Position numbers and translations under genes: made by a program. Below the pieces are notes generated by a model, which did not search any database, was not told the DNA's origin, and worked only from the letters and a program-made list of their open reading frames with translations. This document shows positions 34,950-45,102 of a stretch of DNA of 64,000 nt, piece by piece; the first letter of the stretch is position 1; each line of letters starts with the position of its first letter. Source of the DNA: CAWHPS01 sp963831235 (GTDB lineage: Bacteria > Fibrobacterota > OXYB2-FULL-49-7 > JAEUSG01); contig CAWHPS010000019.1 in NCBI GenBank assembly GCA_963831235.1, positions 1 through 64,000 on the forward strand. The letters run 5' to 3'.

Positions 34950-36632
34950 TTACGGGCTTGGCATGAGTGTAGTGCCACACTTTTCAACCTCTCGAAGAAC
35001 AGGCGGCAGAACCGCACCCACAGCCTGAAAAGCTTTTCCTGCCATACCGGATGTTTCAGTTCGGATAATAAACTTTTTGCTATTATGTGTTACGGCAACT
35101 TCCTGCACAGCGTCAACATCTCGGATAATATCAGCCCATTCGATTGTCCATTCTTTAGCTGCTATTTTATCTTGGAGGGTTTTACGTAACAGCAGTGCCA
35201 GAAAAGAGCAAAACACATGGCCGGAAATATTATCATCGCAACGATGAAATACCGGCCTTGTATCCAATACTGACTTCATGGTGCGGAAAATATCTTCCAC
35301 CATCCAGAGCTGTTTATATTTCAGGGCTACCTCTTCGGTTTCAAGCTTGGTATTGGTTCGCAGCACCCACTTGCCGTCAAAACGCTCCTCCTCTTTTATT
35401 TTTTCTTCGTCAATCTCAAAATGTCCTTTGCCAGACTTCAAATAGCGTCGGTAACCCTTGTTGCCCACCAAGGCCTTATCACCCTGTTTAAGCTTCTCTT
35501 GAAGGGCTACCACAATCGCTTCCCTGTCATGACGGTCTTTGCGGACTTCCTCTTCGTTGCAACACACAATATACCGCCTTTCATCCACAAGGACTTCTTT
35601 TACTTTAAGTGGCGCAGGGTCTTTTGTACACAGCCGCTCAGGATACACTTCCTGGTAACGACCACCACGGCAAAGCACATCATTTTTTGCTTCGTTTACA
35701 ACATGCATCCGAACCCCAAGAATATACTCCCACCCCAGCTCATGCAATTCGTCAATGGTTGACTCGCTTATCATTCCGCGATCCGCGACAATACAGACGC
35801 GCTCCACGCCAAATTGCTGCTTGAGGCGCGTGGCAATCGGAATCATTGTTTTTACATCGGTTGTGTTGCCAGGCATAATCTGCGAGCAAATAGGATAGCC
35901 CTTGTCATCCAACACCACACCCACAACTATCTGCGCCAAATCCGACCGCTTATTCTTGGAGTGTCCGCGCCGTCCCAATTTGGCGCCTCCGGCACCTTCA
36001 AAATGAAGTGATGTTGTGTCAAAGAAAACGATATCAAGCTTGGTAAAAAGATTTCTCCTTAAAGCAAACAGACTCTCTTCAATCAAATCCTTATTCGAGC
36101 GTGCTATAAAAGGGGTCGCGCCAGCTTGCATTTCCTTCGGCAATGGTTCGCCAAGCCATCCCATTGTCCGATAAAAGTGATGCAAGCTAAATGAATCGTC
36201 AAAGCCGTTAATCTTATAGGCACCCAGCCACTTCAACGCGGCACGATCCGAACCTGGAGCAAACAGCCGGTGCAAGACGGTAGTAAAAATAACCCGCTCT
36301 ATGGAAAATGAAAAAGCCCTGCCATGTAGCAGTCCTTCAATGATGCCTTTTATGCCTGTTTCGAGCCAGATACGTTCAAACAGAATGGAGGGACCGATTT
36401 TGCAAGTGGCGGTTGTTGTTGTTTCTCCGCGTTCATGGGCATCAAGAACAAATAGTTTAGTCGAAAAGCGAAGCCCTGACTTCAGCAAAGAATCAAGTTG
36501 CCCAGTTGTTTGAAGGATATCCAATCTGCCTATAGTGGCAATTACAGTTTGAATGACTTTCTCGCCATCGCGGTGGTTTTCGACTATCTGGAGATAGGTT
36601 TTGTCTCTTCTTCGTTTTGCACGAACAAACAT
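34950..36632 (-). CDS. IS1634 family transposase
   Basis: 560 residues, the usual length. Blocks seen: MFVRAKRRRDKTYLQIVENHR at the start, DIVFFDTTSLHFEG (first catalytic aspartate), RVCIVADRGMISESTIDELHELGWEYILGVRM (second aspartate region), DGKWVLRTNT, and YKQLWMVEDIFRTMKSVLDTRPVFHRC with the catalytic glutamate. The frame is intact, so the element could be active. The stop lies outside the inverted repeat. Confidence 0.9.
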   Translation of the reverse strand: MFVRAKRRRDKTYLQIVENHRDGEKVIQTVIATIGRLDILQTTGQLDSLLKSGLRFSTKLFVLDAHERGETTTTATCKIGPSILFERIWLETGIKGIIEGLLHGRAFSFSIERVIFTTVLHRLFAPGSDRAALKWLGAYKINGFDDSFSLHHFYRTMGWLGEPLPKEMQAGATPFIARSNKDLIEESLFALRRNLFTKLDIVFFDTTSLHFEGAGGAKLGRRGHSKNKRSDLAQIVVGVVLDDKGYPICSQIMPGNTTDVKTMIPIATRLKQQFGVERVCIVADRGMISESTIDELHELGWEYILGVRMHVVNEAKNDVLCRGGRYQEVYPERLCTKDPAPLKVKEVLVDERRYIVCCNEEEVRKDRHDREAIVVALQEKLKQGDKALVGNKGYRRYLKSGKGHFEIDEEKIKEEERFDGKWVLRTNTKLETEEVALKYKQLWMVEDIFRTMKSVLDTRPVFHRCDDNISGHVFCSFLALLLRKTLQDKIAAKEWTIEWADIIRDVDAVQEVAVTHNSKKFIIRTETSGMAGKAFQAVGAVLPPVLREVEKCGTTLMPSP

Positions 36633-36762
36633 AGCGCCTCGGTGTTTATGTAGGCACTACTAATATACAATATTGAAAAACGAATTGCAAGCTATTTATG
36701 AGCTAATAATAAGCTTTTTAAAGGCTTAAGTAGCCTACGGTCAAGCTATTTGTGGCACTACA
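34968..36762 (-). mobile_element. IS1634-type insertion sequence
   Basis: Perfect 12-base inverted ends tgtagtgccaca (34968-34979) and tgtggcactaca (36751-36762) enclose one transposase gene, 1795 bases in all. The transposase reading frame extends through the left end and stops 18 bases beyond it at 34950. No clear target duplication is visible, which fits insertion into already rearranged DNA. Confidence 0.8.
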
Positions 36763-36952
36763 TTTTAGCTTTTTGTTCGTCAAAAACAGCCCAAAATGCA
36801 GAAATTAGATCAGAATCGCCATTTCGCGCATAGTCAACTGTCCAAGATGGGTAAGACGGTTTCTTTTCTTGAAGTTGGATAGTTCTATGGGCTATGTTTT
36901 AATACCGGATTATCAGAAAATAATTTCCGGAAGAAAGTATGTGTACAATATC

Positions 36953-37243
36953 ATGACTATAAGAAACGGCAATTTTATAGCAGGGTTCATGTCCGTGATT
37001 TTGCTGCTTATGGCAGGCTGCTTGAAAAAACAGTATTCGCAGGACGAATTTACAAATAAGGTATTGGGTAAACCCACATGGATTGTGCGATTGGTTGTTG
37101 GTAAACCCGATGAAATAAATAAGAACAAAGAGGATATAACCTGGATATATAAAAGCCGTATTTCCAATTTAAAGTCCGATAAACAGGTCAGCACCGTATG
37201 GCTGACTGTTAAAGAAGGCAAAGTCAAACAGGTTGCCTACTGA
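36953..37243 (+). CDS. Small lipoprotein, possibly BamE/SmpA-like
   Basis: About 96 residues from the ATG at 36953, which puts a lipoprotein signal with lipobox LMAGC at the N-terminus; longer in-frame starts (36869, 36887) would bury it. The mature part, KPTWIVRLVVGKPDEINKNKEDITWIY, followed by STVWLTVKEGKVKQV, has the fold pattern of SmpA/OmlA (BamE-like) domains, in which a VGxPD turn precedes TWxY. Similarity is weak. It stands alone between an IS and a barrel gene. Confidence 0.55.
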   Translation: MTIRNGNFIAGFMSVILLLMAGCLKKQYSQDEFTNKVLGKPTWIVRLVVGKPDEINKNKEDITWIYKSRISNLKSDKQVSTVWLTVKEGKVKQVAY

Positions 37244-37369
37244 AAGGTTGTTCCAGAATATTATTAGCGCATATTAAATTTTATCTTGCTTAAATGGCAA
37301 ACCAACTTTTATCTTATTACACCTTTCACTTTTAATAAAAATTGAATTTTACCCAAGGGGGATATTATA

Positions 37370-37978
37370 ATGTTGAAACCGTGTTCATTATTAATAGTCG
37401 CGATAATGAGTTGTGCTACATCAGGGTGGAGCTTGGAAAAAGCATCAGATAAAACCTCCACTATCGGGATAGGATACGACGAGGGTGTTCTTATTCGTGC
37501 TTATATTCTTGAAAATGTCGCGGGTTATATTGGCGTGAATTATTATGTAATAGGACCCGAAGACTCTGTGGGTCATCAGCCACTAAACCGGCTGGCCTGG
37601 AAGGTCGGCGGGGAATATGTTATAAAACGTTTTGAAAAACTCAGGGTCAATACTTTTGGTGAATGGCGCCAGGAAATGATTCAGAACGAAACATCGGTTT
37701 CCGCCAGTGGCAGCACCATCAGGTATAACCAATGGAATACATTGTTGAGGGTCGGTTTGCGTCCGGAATACTTTCTGATTCCGCAGCTATCCATTGATTA
37801 CAAGATCGGAATTCAATTCGTTCATCATGGATCCGAATTCAGTCTGAATGCAGCTAAAGACGGTGTGCAAAGTGAAAAAAATGAATACGATGAAGCTGGG
37901 TTATACTGTGGTCGCAGCATGTACAAGGATACTCCGGAAATTCTGCTGAATTTAAACGTGACGCTCTATATTTTTTAG
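37370..37978 (+). CDS. Small outer-membrane beta-barrel protein
   Basis: 202 residues. A signal peptide is followed by alternating strands (TIGIGYDEGVLIRAYIL, AGYIGVNYYVIG, WKVGGEYVIKRFEKLRVNTFGEWRQ, LLRVGLRPEYFLI, LSIDYKIGIQFVHHG). It ends at ILLNLNVTLYIF with a terminal aromatic residue, the usual barrel insertion signal. The size fits an eight-stranded barrel. AAGGGGGAT precedes the ATG. Function unknown; the giant lipoprotein gene follows after 87 bases. Confidence 0.65.
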   Translation: MLKPCSLLIVAIMSCATSGWSLEKASDKTSTIGIGYDEGVLIRAYILENVAGYIGVNYYVIGPEDSVGHQPLNRLAWKVGGEYVIKRFEKLRVNTFGEWRQEMIQNETSVSASGSTIRYNQWNTLLRVGLRPEYFLIPQLSIDYKIGIQFVHHGSEFSLNAAKDGVQSEKNEYDEAGLYCGRSMYKDTPEILLNLNVTLYIF

Positions 37979-38065
37979 CAGATATTATTAAAATCTGAAA
38001 TAATAAAAGTAATAAAAATGAAAGTAATTTTATTTAAATCAAAATTCCAAAATAGGAGGTTTTCT

Positions 38066-41000
38066 GTGGAAAAGCAACATTGTTTTCGTGCATGGTTATT
38101 TGTGTCTGCATTTGTTGGATTATTGGCTGGGTTGCTGATGTTTTCCTGTACCAAGGATAATCCAACAAAACCCCAAATCACAGGCAATAATAATATTACC
38201 AAGACAACGTATTCGTTTACCGGTTATGTTATTGACGGTTTTACCGGCAGTCCGTTGAGCGGCGCATTAGTGACAGATGGAAGTACCGCATCCTACACCA
38301 CCGGTTCAAACGGCGGTTTTACGATTGAAGAGATTCCTTATGGCAATCACTGCTTTTATTTCTCTTTCCCAGGCGATTCCGCTCACCGCTATACAACATC
38401 TGTTGTCACTATTGAAGGCAAGACTTGGGAGAATTTCGCTTATATAGGCGTGGGCGCAGGTGTCAGCGGCCCCGATACCGTTATCGGCGGTATCAAAAAT
38501 GTCGCCGGTCCGGTCAAGCTTTACCCTCTGTCCGGACAGGTTTCCGGATCCGTCAAAACTCAGTTACATGGCCGCGCCCCGCTTACGTCCTTGCCGAACG
38601 TAGCGGTCAAAATCACCTTTGATCCCGCTGCAAACCAGGATAATCAAGGCAATAACGATGCTCCGGTTGCCTCAAATGTGGAAGTGGGACCGAGTGCTTT
38701 TACGGTATTAACCGATGCATCCGGTAATTTTTCGATTACAGGCATACCGGTATCGGGTGATCCTGATGAAAAAGCCATGCTAAAAATCCTGAACGTTAAC
38801 GCGAACGGGATCAACTGGCAAATGACCGGCGCAACCGATGGTATGGCCGTGGAATTGGTTGCAGGGCAAAATGTGGCAATCGGTTATGTAATAATGAATC
38901 CCATAGTATCAATAACCCTCACGGACCTGGACAATAATTTCAGGACGCTTGTTGTGAATCCCGAGCATATATTCGAAATAACATATAACGATACACTTGA
39001 TATGGTTTCTTATGCAGTTCTTTCTTATGCCGACGCAGAGGGTGTAAAACATAATATTACGGTAACCGTTAATGTTACAGGTACCAAAATCTCTATTGAT
39101 CCAGCACTTTCACTCCTTGATGGACGGACATATACTTTGAATACATATGTTTATGGGGCCAAAGGTCAGAATGTCACCCGCAGCTACACCGTGTCAGTGG
39201 CCGGCGGCGGTTTGGCCGACGTGCTGTTGTCCAATATTCTTACCAGTTCAAAGGGGCCTATTTACAATTTCCCGATTCAGACGCCCATTACCTTCAAATT
39301 CAAGGATGCCATTATCGGCAATCCGTCAGTCCAGGTGACCAATAACGATATCCTCTATTCAACACTGGACAGCACGCTAACCATTACCCCGCGCAATATC
39401 TGGAAGACAGGCACAGTAAACGTGGCTGTTGTACTGGCTGGTAATCAACCAGTACGGTTCAGTGTGGCCTTAAACATTGAAAATCCGCTCGCATTTGTAG
39501 CTTCCAATGTTTACGATTTTAATCAAAATCAGGTTAAGAACGGACTGGCGCTTAACGCATCGATATATTTCATTGCGAACAAACCTCTTTCCTCGGCTAA
39601 TGTGATTTTCGCTGATCCATCCGGAACCTCAATTCCTGTAACCACGACCATCAGTTCCGATACGGTCAGGATTGTACCCGTCAATACACTTAAAGCCGCC
39701 AGTTATTACGATGTAATCATCACAGTCGAAAACGCCCAGGGCGAAAGCAAGTCCGCGACAGTCAATAATTTCTTGACCACTGCGGCTCAGTTCTACGCTA
39801 TCAGCGACAACGTTCGTCTCGGCAATGACATGAATCTTCCCCGTCTCGATTTTCCCCCGAATGCTGATATCGTCATTGTCATGAACCATCGCGTGGCCAA
39901 AGCCTCTGCCACATTATCCGGTGTTAATGTAAAAGTCACCACCAGGGGCGATACAATTACCATAGATCCGGAGGTCGTGCTTACACAGGGAGGTTCATAT
40001 AACCTGACTCTTTATGCCCAGGATACCGCAAATCAGGCAATTGACGGCCCCTTTGTTTATGGTCTTACGCCCCGTGCACTGGTTTTTATAATTGCCACCA
40101 ATGTCCGCACTATTGACGATCAGCCGGTAATCAATGCTGCGAAGAACATCTCTCCCTGGTTCAAACTCAGTTCTGCACCAGTGGTCTCAAAGATGAAAGT
40201 TATTATTTCAAATCCTTCCATTGATGCTAATGTCACTGTGAATGGCGATACTCTTTTTATAGATCCGGTTTCGGATTTCCAGTATAATGCCAGTCCGACC
40301 ATCAATGTCACTGGTGAGTCCGTTGATGGCAACTATATCACGTTCTCCAGGAGCTTTACTGTCTTGCGGAAACCCCAGATGACCGTAGTGGCTTCTAATG
40401 TGTTAAACGACAATTTCGAAGGATTGGTCAATATTCCGGAAAATCTGGAAGTCTGGTATAAAATGTCCCGTACCCCGGATAGCGCGACGGTAACCGCCAC
40501 TATTGACGGTGTGACCGCCAATGTACGCGTAAAAGCAGATACCATTTTCGTCAAGAATATAGCCAATTTTAGTGGAGGCTCCTCTCCTGTTGTCAGGATT
40601 CAAGGTATGGATACGGAAGGCATCTCCTTTGCGCTTAATGGCGATGGAACGACCTGGCCTGATTGGCCGGCGTTTAATGTACGTCAGGCATTGTATCCAT
40701 TGGCTTCCAACACCTGGGGGCTTACGACCGGAACTTATAAAACGGAATTTCCCGTTTATGGCACTATGTGGGTCAAATGGTCGCGGCCTCTCAGCACGGA
40801 TAGTACGAAAATCTCATGGACCAACAGTCTTGCCAGTCTGACATTGTGCGGTGATGCCTCCCTTACGGGTACGCCGAATGCCAATGTCCGGGTATCCGGC
40901 GATACGCTTTTCGTAACACCCATTAAAACAAGAATTGCTCTGAACTACAATGATATCGTCGGATTCATGGTACAGGTGACAGGAGATCTAGGTTCGAAAT

Positions 41001-43954
41001 CCAACTGGTCAAATTTTCAGGTGACGAATGAACAGAGCAGCCTGTATGTGTCTGCCACAAACACCAAAAATTCTATTGGTGTGATGGTCGACACTTTTGG
41101 TGTCACTCAGCCGGTGTGGCTTATTTCAAGCCTCGCCATAGACGCCGTTACCGGAATCAACGATCTTAACGGCTGGATGCCGGCGAATAATGAGCTGGTT
41201 GCACGGACAATCCGTTTGAGCGGCGACACTATTTTCTTTACGCCGTTCGAGAAACTGACCCGCGGTGGCACTTATCAGCTCAGTTTTAACGTGAAATTAA
41301 AGAACGGGCTTTCAAGTACGGGCAATGAACTATCCATGTCCTGGAAAGTCAAGGCAGGCACAGATCTTTATGTAAAAACTACAAATACCATGTTCAACGG
41401 CAGCCTTGTTGATACCTTTGACCTCCTGCAGCCTGTATGGATTGTGTCAAGTGCGCCCGTGCAGACGGTTGATGCCATTACATATTATAATGCCGGTGGA
41501 AACAATGATCCCAACACCAATGGCAGCGGCGCCAACCTGCAGCTGGCTAGAACACGCCTCTCCTCTGCGGGTGACACAATTTTCTGGACGCCTGTTGACA
41601 CCCTGGAGCTTAATACACGGTATGGCCTGGAATTTGAAGTCACACTGATGACCGGCGAAAAATTCACTTCAAATGAACTGACTGCTTCTTGGAAAACCAA
41701 AGCTTTAAAGACCGTATCCGTGAAGTCAACCAATACCCGTGGTCCGGACGGCTCTGTACTCGACACGTTCACAATGCAGGGCGAGATTTGGATTGTTTCC
41801 AGCGTTCCTTTCGTCTCTGTGGATGAAGTCAACGCCTATACCGGTCCTTTAGGCGGTTATAATGCGGTGCCTGCGGACATGCAGGTCTTAAGCACGGTCA
41901 GGGTCAGCGGTGATACTATTTTCTTCAGACCATCTTATAATCTGGGTGTAGGCACAAAGTATGCCGTGTCTTTTGATGTGACACTCCCGTCCGGACAGAC
42001 GGCGATTACTAATGAGCTCTATGCGATTTGGGAAGTCAAGGCTGGAGTCAAGGTAGTTTCAGCGAACGATATGAATTCGTATATGAACCAGTATCGCGTA
42101 TTTAAAAACCGCGGAGACAGCCTTGTTGTGACATTCTCCCAGGCTATTGATACTTCCAAGGTATTCAGCGTGTCTGGTTTTGGTACAGCCGGCAAACTGA
42201 CATATACCTGGAGTACTAACATGATGACCGTGACCATCAAGGACACTTCCACTCTGGCTAATGTAAAGAGTTATACCATTTATCCGGACTACAGTCCGAA
42301 CGGAACAGGTCAGTACACAGGGTTGACGTTCAACCTGACCACAATGCGGGGAGAAGTCAAGGCTGCTCTGGTGCCGAATTCCGACTTTGCAGGCAAACGG
42401 CCCGATCTGGAAATTCATACGGAAATCGAACTGGTCGCACTGGATGCCAATTATCTTGTATCGCATGATGCCGCAGCTGTCGTGGCCGGGGATTTGGTGA
42501 TAGATACCTTTCTACCCACCTCAAATATCACGATTACCTTTAATAAGGCGATTGATACCGCAAAGGTGAGAGCAGCAACGCGTGATACATATTTCAGCCT
42601 TTTCAATGCCTCAAATTGGGGTATTCCGCTTGATTATACAATATCCTTTTCGTCAGATGGAAAAACCTTAACCATGGATCCTGTTACGGATTTGGTACGT
42701 GGTGCCTCATATAATGTCAAACTTGTCGCTATTCCTGATATGACGGCGGATGATGTATATTCAGGGCCGAATGGAAATTATCTGACTAACGCCAATTTTA
42801 TGGTTCAGACACTGCCGTTTGTTACAAGTATCGCCAATCTTACTGCGTCGATTGTATTGGACACAAACACTACAGCTGGAGTCGCGGGTCAGCGTATCGG
42901 CGCATCTCCTGTTGCCTCTGCTGCCGGTGTTTACAGAAACGCCTTGTTGAACCTGGAAAACGCCCTGTATTTCAGACTGAATGAGGCGGCCTGGAACATC
43001 AAACATGCGGATTCCGTTGATGCTTATCAGTGGCGTATACGGAAAGTGAGCCATGCAGGAGTGGCGGGCAATTGGTATGAGGTCGGTTCCGCCGGCAATA
43101 TTGCCTCAACGACTTATGACCTGACGTCCTGGAATGCGAGTATCATCAATGGTCTTAATGCGGCCAAGTCTGTAACTGTCAATGTAACAGCTGCAGTAAC
43201 GCAATTGGGTAGCGGAATTCTGACTTCGTTAAGAACATCTGATTTGGACGGCGCTTCCGGTGGTTACACCAACGATGCACATCTGTTTAATGATTCGTCG
43301 CGGATTGAAGTACAGGTGCGTCCTGTCAAGGATCTCAGCATTCCTGCGGACGGTGATTATGTCGATGCGGGCGAGTTCGGGCAGTGGTCATCCTCTGTCA
43401 TATTTGCGGATAATATTGCGCCATGCGACAGCGATTTTGTTCTGCTTGCGAACGTTGGCAACATAGCACAGGGCGGCGTTACGATAACCAGCAACATCGA
43501 ATGGGACAACAACGATATCGGCGATGTAGCGAATGATTCGTTGAGCTGGGTTACTTTGACGTTCCCCGAGGACATGGACACTGGAACAGCGCCAACGCTA
43601 TCTTTTGAACGCGGTACTGCATTGGCCGCTGCTTATCCCACGTTTGGAGCCATCCCAATAACGCCCAGGGTTGCGCTGGGTGACGGGACTAACCGTACGG
43701 GCTGGACAAGCGCCCGCTCTTACACGACTTATATCCTGATTCCGGCCGCAGAAGACTATCGTGCCGGTGATGGTAATGGTGCCCAACCGTGGACAGGCTA
43801 TGCTGTTAATGTCAGTGTAGCAGGAATGCGCGATGCGTCAAGAGTGACGATCGCGCCATGGGGTTCCACTGGAACAACCACAGGTGTAAATTTGGATAAT
43901 GGCGCTAGCGGACAATTAAACGGCAGCACATCCGTTAGCGGATGGATTCGTTAA
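38066..43954 (+). CDS. Giant surface lipoprotein with Ig-like repeats
   Basis: 1962 residues from a GTG at 38066. AGGAGG lies at 38054-38059, and this start gives a clean lipoprotein signal (FVGLLAGLLMFSC). A carboxypeptidase-regulatory-like domain follows (FTGYVIDGFTGSPLSGALVTDG, GGFTIEEIPYG). Then come many SbsA/Big-type Ig-like repeats, each with a GDTIFFTP-like strand (for example LSGDTIFFTPFEKLTRGGTYQLSF, VSGDTIFFRPSYNLGVGTKYAVSF, AGDTIFWTPVDTLELNTRYGLEF) and a linker such as TTNTMFNGSLVDTFDLLQPVWIVS. No enzymatic motif and no FlgD-like tail are seen. Probable cell-surface or adhesive protein. Confidence 0.78.
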   Translation: MEKQHCFRAWLFVSAFVGLLAGLLMFSCTKDNPTKPQITGNNNITKTTYSFTGYVIDGFTGSPLSGALVTDGSTASYTTGSNGGFTIEEIPYGNHCFYFSFPGDSAHRYTTSVVTIEGKTWENFAYIGVGAGVSGPDTVIGGIKNVAGPVKLYPLSGQVSGSVKTQLHGRAPLTSLPNVAVKITFDPAANQDNQGNNDAPVASNVEVGPSAFTVLTDASGNFSITGIPVSGDPDEKAMLKILNVNANGINWQMTGATDGMAVELVAGQNVAIGYVIMNPIVSITLTDLDNNFRTLVVNPEHIFEITYNDTLDMVSYAVLSYADAEGVKHNITVTVNVTGTKISIDPALSLLDGRTYTLNTYVYGAKGQNVTRSYTVSVAGGGLADVLLSNILTSSKGPIYNFPIQTPITFKFKDAIIGNPSVQVTNNDILYSTLDSTLTITPRNIWKTGTVNVAVVLAGNQPVRFSVALNIENPLAFVASNVYDFNQNQVKNGLALNASIYFIANKPLSSANVIFADPSGTSIPVTTTISSDTVRIVPVNTLKAASYYDVIITVENAQGESKSATVNNFLTTAAQFYAISDNVRLGNDMNLPRLDFPPNADIVIVMNHRVAKASATLSGVNVKVTTRGDTITIDPEVVLTQGGSYNLTLYAQDTANQAIDGPFVYGLTPRALVFIIATNVRTIDDQPVINAAKNISPWFKLSSAPVVSKMKVIISNPSIDANVTVNGDTLFIDPVSDFQYNASPTINVTGESVDGNYITFSRSFTVLRKPQMTVVASNVLNDNFEGLVNIPENLEVWYKMSRTPDSATVTATIDGVTANVRVKADTIFVKNIANFSGGSSPVVRIQGMDTEGISFALNGDGTTWPDWPAFNVRQALYPLASNTWGLTTGTYKTEFPVYGTMWVKWSRPLSTDSTKISWTNSLASLTLCGDASLTGTPNANVRVSGDTLFVTPIKTRIALNYNDIVGFMVQVTGDLGSKSNWSNFQVTNEQSSLYVSATNTKNSIGVMVDTFGVTQPVWLISSLAIDAVTGINDLNGWMPANNELVARTIRLSGDTIFFTPFEKLTRGGTYQLSFNVKLKNGLSSTGNELSMSWKVKAGTDLYVKTTNTMFNGSLVDTFDLLQPVWIVSSAPVQTVDAITYYNAGGNNDPNTNGSGANLQLARTRLSSAGDTIFWTPVDTLELNTRYGLEFEVTLMTGEKFTSNELTASWKTKALKTVSVKSTNTRGPDGSVLDTFTMQGEIWIVSSVPFVSVDEVNAYTGPLGGYNAVPADMQVLSTVRVSGDTIFFRPSYNLGVGTKYAVSFDVTLPSGQTAITNELYAIWEVKAGVKVVSANDMNSYMNQYRVFKNRGDSLVVTFSQAIDTSKVFSVSGFGTAGKLTYTWSTNMMTVTIKDTSTLANVKSYTIYPDYSPNGTGQYTGLTFNLTTMRGEVKAALVPNSDFAGKRPDLEIHTEIELVALDANYLVSHDAAAVVAGDLVIDTFLPTSNITITFNKAIDTAKVRAATRDTYFSLFNASNWGIPLDYTISFSSDGKTLTMDPVTDLVRGASYNVKLVAIPDMTADDVYSGPNGNYLTNANFMVQTLPFVTSIANLTASIVLDTNTTAGVAGQRIGASPVASAAGVYRNALLNLENALYFRLNEAAWNIKHADSVDAYQWRIRKVSHAGVAGNWYEVGSAGNIASTTYDLTSWNASIINGLNAAKSVTVNVTAAVTQLGSGILTSLRTSDLDGASGGYTNDAHLFNDSSRIEVQVRPVKDLSIPADGDYVDAGEFGQWSSSVIFADNIAPCDSDFVLLANVGNIAQGGVTITSNIEWDNNDIGDVANDSLSWVTLTFPEDMDTGTAPTLSFERGTALAAAYPTFGAIPITPRVALGDGTNRTGWTSARSYTTYILIPAAEDYRAGDGNGAQPWTGYAVNVSVAGMRDASRVTIAPWGSTGTTTGVNLDNGASGQLNGSTSVSGWIR

Positions 43955-43990
43955 AGGGGTATCCACTTAACAGCGCTATTAGTTGATAAT

Positions 43991-44026
43991 AAGGGGGGTC
44001 TGCGCAAAAAGCGGATCCCCCTTTTC
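43991..44026. terminator. Hairpin terminator after the giant lipoprotein gene
   Basis: The stem aaggggggtctgc (43991-44003) pairs with gcggatccccctt (44011-44023) with two G-T wobbles, followed by TTT. It could serve the plus-strand gene that ends at 43954. Confidence 0.7.
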
Positions 44027-44273
44027 TCTTTATATTTGCACATTTACCCTGGACAATACGGGGTCGACCACTTCCAGGTAAACGATGGAGTCCATTGACA
44101 TGCCTTTTCAGACTATATCGTTTTATCCAACGAAATAATGTTACTCTGTGAATGTTGAATGCCTGTGAAATGGTTTTCAAGTCCATCTTCTTGTCGAAAA
44201 AAGCGCGTACAGCCTTTACGCGTAAATCAAATGTTGAATACTTGTTTTCCACAACTATAATATATATAATCAC
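44027..44273 (-). pseudogene. N-terminal stump of an IS630-type transposase
   Basis: On the minus strand the frame reads MENKYSTFDLRVKAVRAFFD-like sequence (a GTG just inside the listed ATG), then a helix-turn-helix (DLKTISQAFNIHRVTLFRWIKRY) and the linker LHRLPGSGRPRIV, as at the start of IS630 family transposases. The DDE domain is gone: about 75 residues on, the frame runs into the terminator hairpin. The stump lies exactly where the neighbouring DNRLRE gene lacks its 5' end. Confidence 0.65.
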
Positions 44274-44298
44274 ATGTCAATGTTGCAAATAATATGAA

Positions 44299-45102
44299 TT
44301 GAGCTATATTTATTCGACATCATCCAAGAACAATTTCGGTGGCTCAACAGAGCTTGACATTGGAAGCAGCAATGCGAATAAAATACTTATACGTGCACCG
44401 ATGTTTACCGGATATGCTTCAACAATACAGGTGCCGCTTAATGCCCATGTTGACTCGGCTTTCCTTAGTCTGTACCAGTATAGCAATACATCAACAGGCA
44501 AGGTGGAGGTATATCGTCTTACACGGGACTGGACAGAGGGTACTTCAAGCAATGCTGCGGGTAATGTATGCTGGGATTCGGCAAAGGTTGGGGCTGCCTG
44601 GGACGCGGTGGGTGCCAACAACCTGAAAGACCGCGAACCTGTGAAGACCTGCGAGACACAGGTGAACAGCCTTAATGCCTGGACGCGCTGGGATGTTACC
44701 TCGCTTGTCCAGGTCTGGGTATCAGGGGTCACGAATGATGGGATTATATTGTCTGATCAGGATGGTGATCTGACAACAACGCTTATCAAGTATTATTCAT
44801 CAGAATATGCAGGCAACAAGGCTTTGCGGCCCAAGCTTGTTGTTTACTATGATCCTGATACCGTAACAATCGTCAAGCAGGAGGGCACAACCCCTCTGTC
44901 ACAGACCTGGGATACTTATTTGAACGAAACATCAGGGGCTCCTCAGGGTTATAATTACGGTATAAACCCGAATCTTGTGCTCAATTCAACTGCCGGCAGC
45001 CGCAAGCACATACTTGTAAACTACAAGGATTTGATAAGCGACAATGCCAATTCAATTTTGACAGGTGCAACCATTAAAAAGGCGGTTCTTCTGCAATTGC
45101 AG
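44299..45102 (+). pseudogene. DNRLRE-domain surface protein, 5'-truncated first segment
   Basis: The frame opens at a TTG without ribosome site or signal peptide, with a stop just upstream, so the true start is lost. The content is a DNRLRE-type domain: YIYSTSSKNNFGGSTELDIG, VDSAFLSLYQYSNTSTGKVEVYRLTRDWTEGTS, WTRWDVTSLVQVWVSG, NDGIILSD and RPKLVVYYDP. A second domain starts at TWDTYLNETSGAPQGYNYG. The gene is cut at 45102 by an ISL3 element and continues at 46641. Confidence 0.78.
45091..45102. repeat. Left copy of the ISL3 target duplication
   Basis: The palindrome ctgcaattgcag; the same 12 bases follow the element at 46641-46652. Confidence 0.7.
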
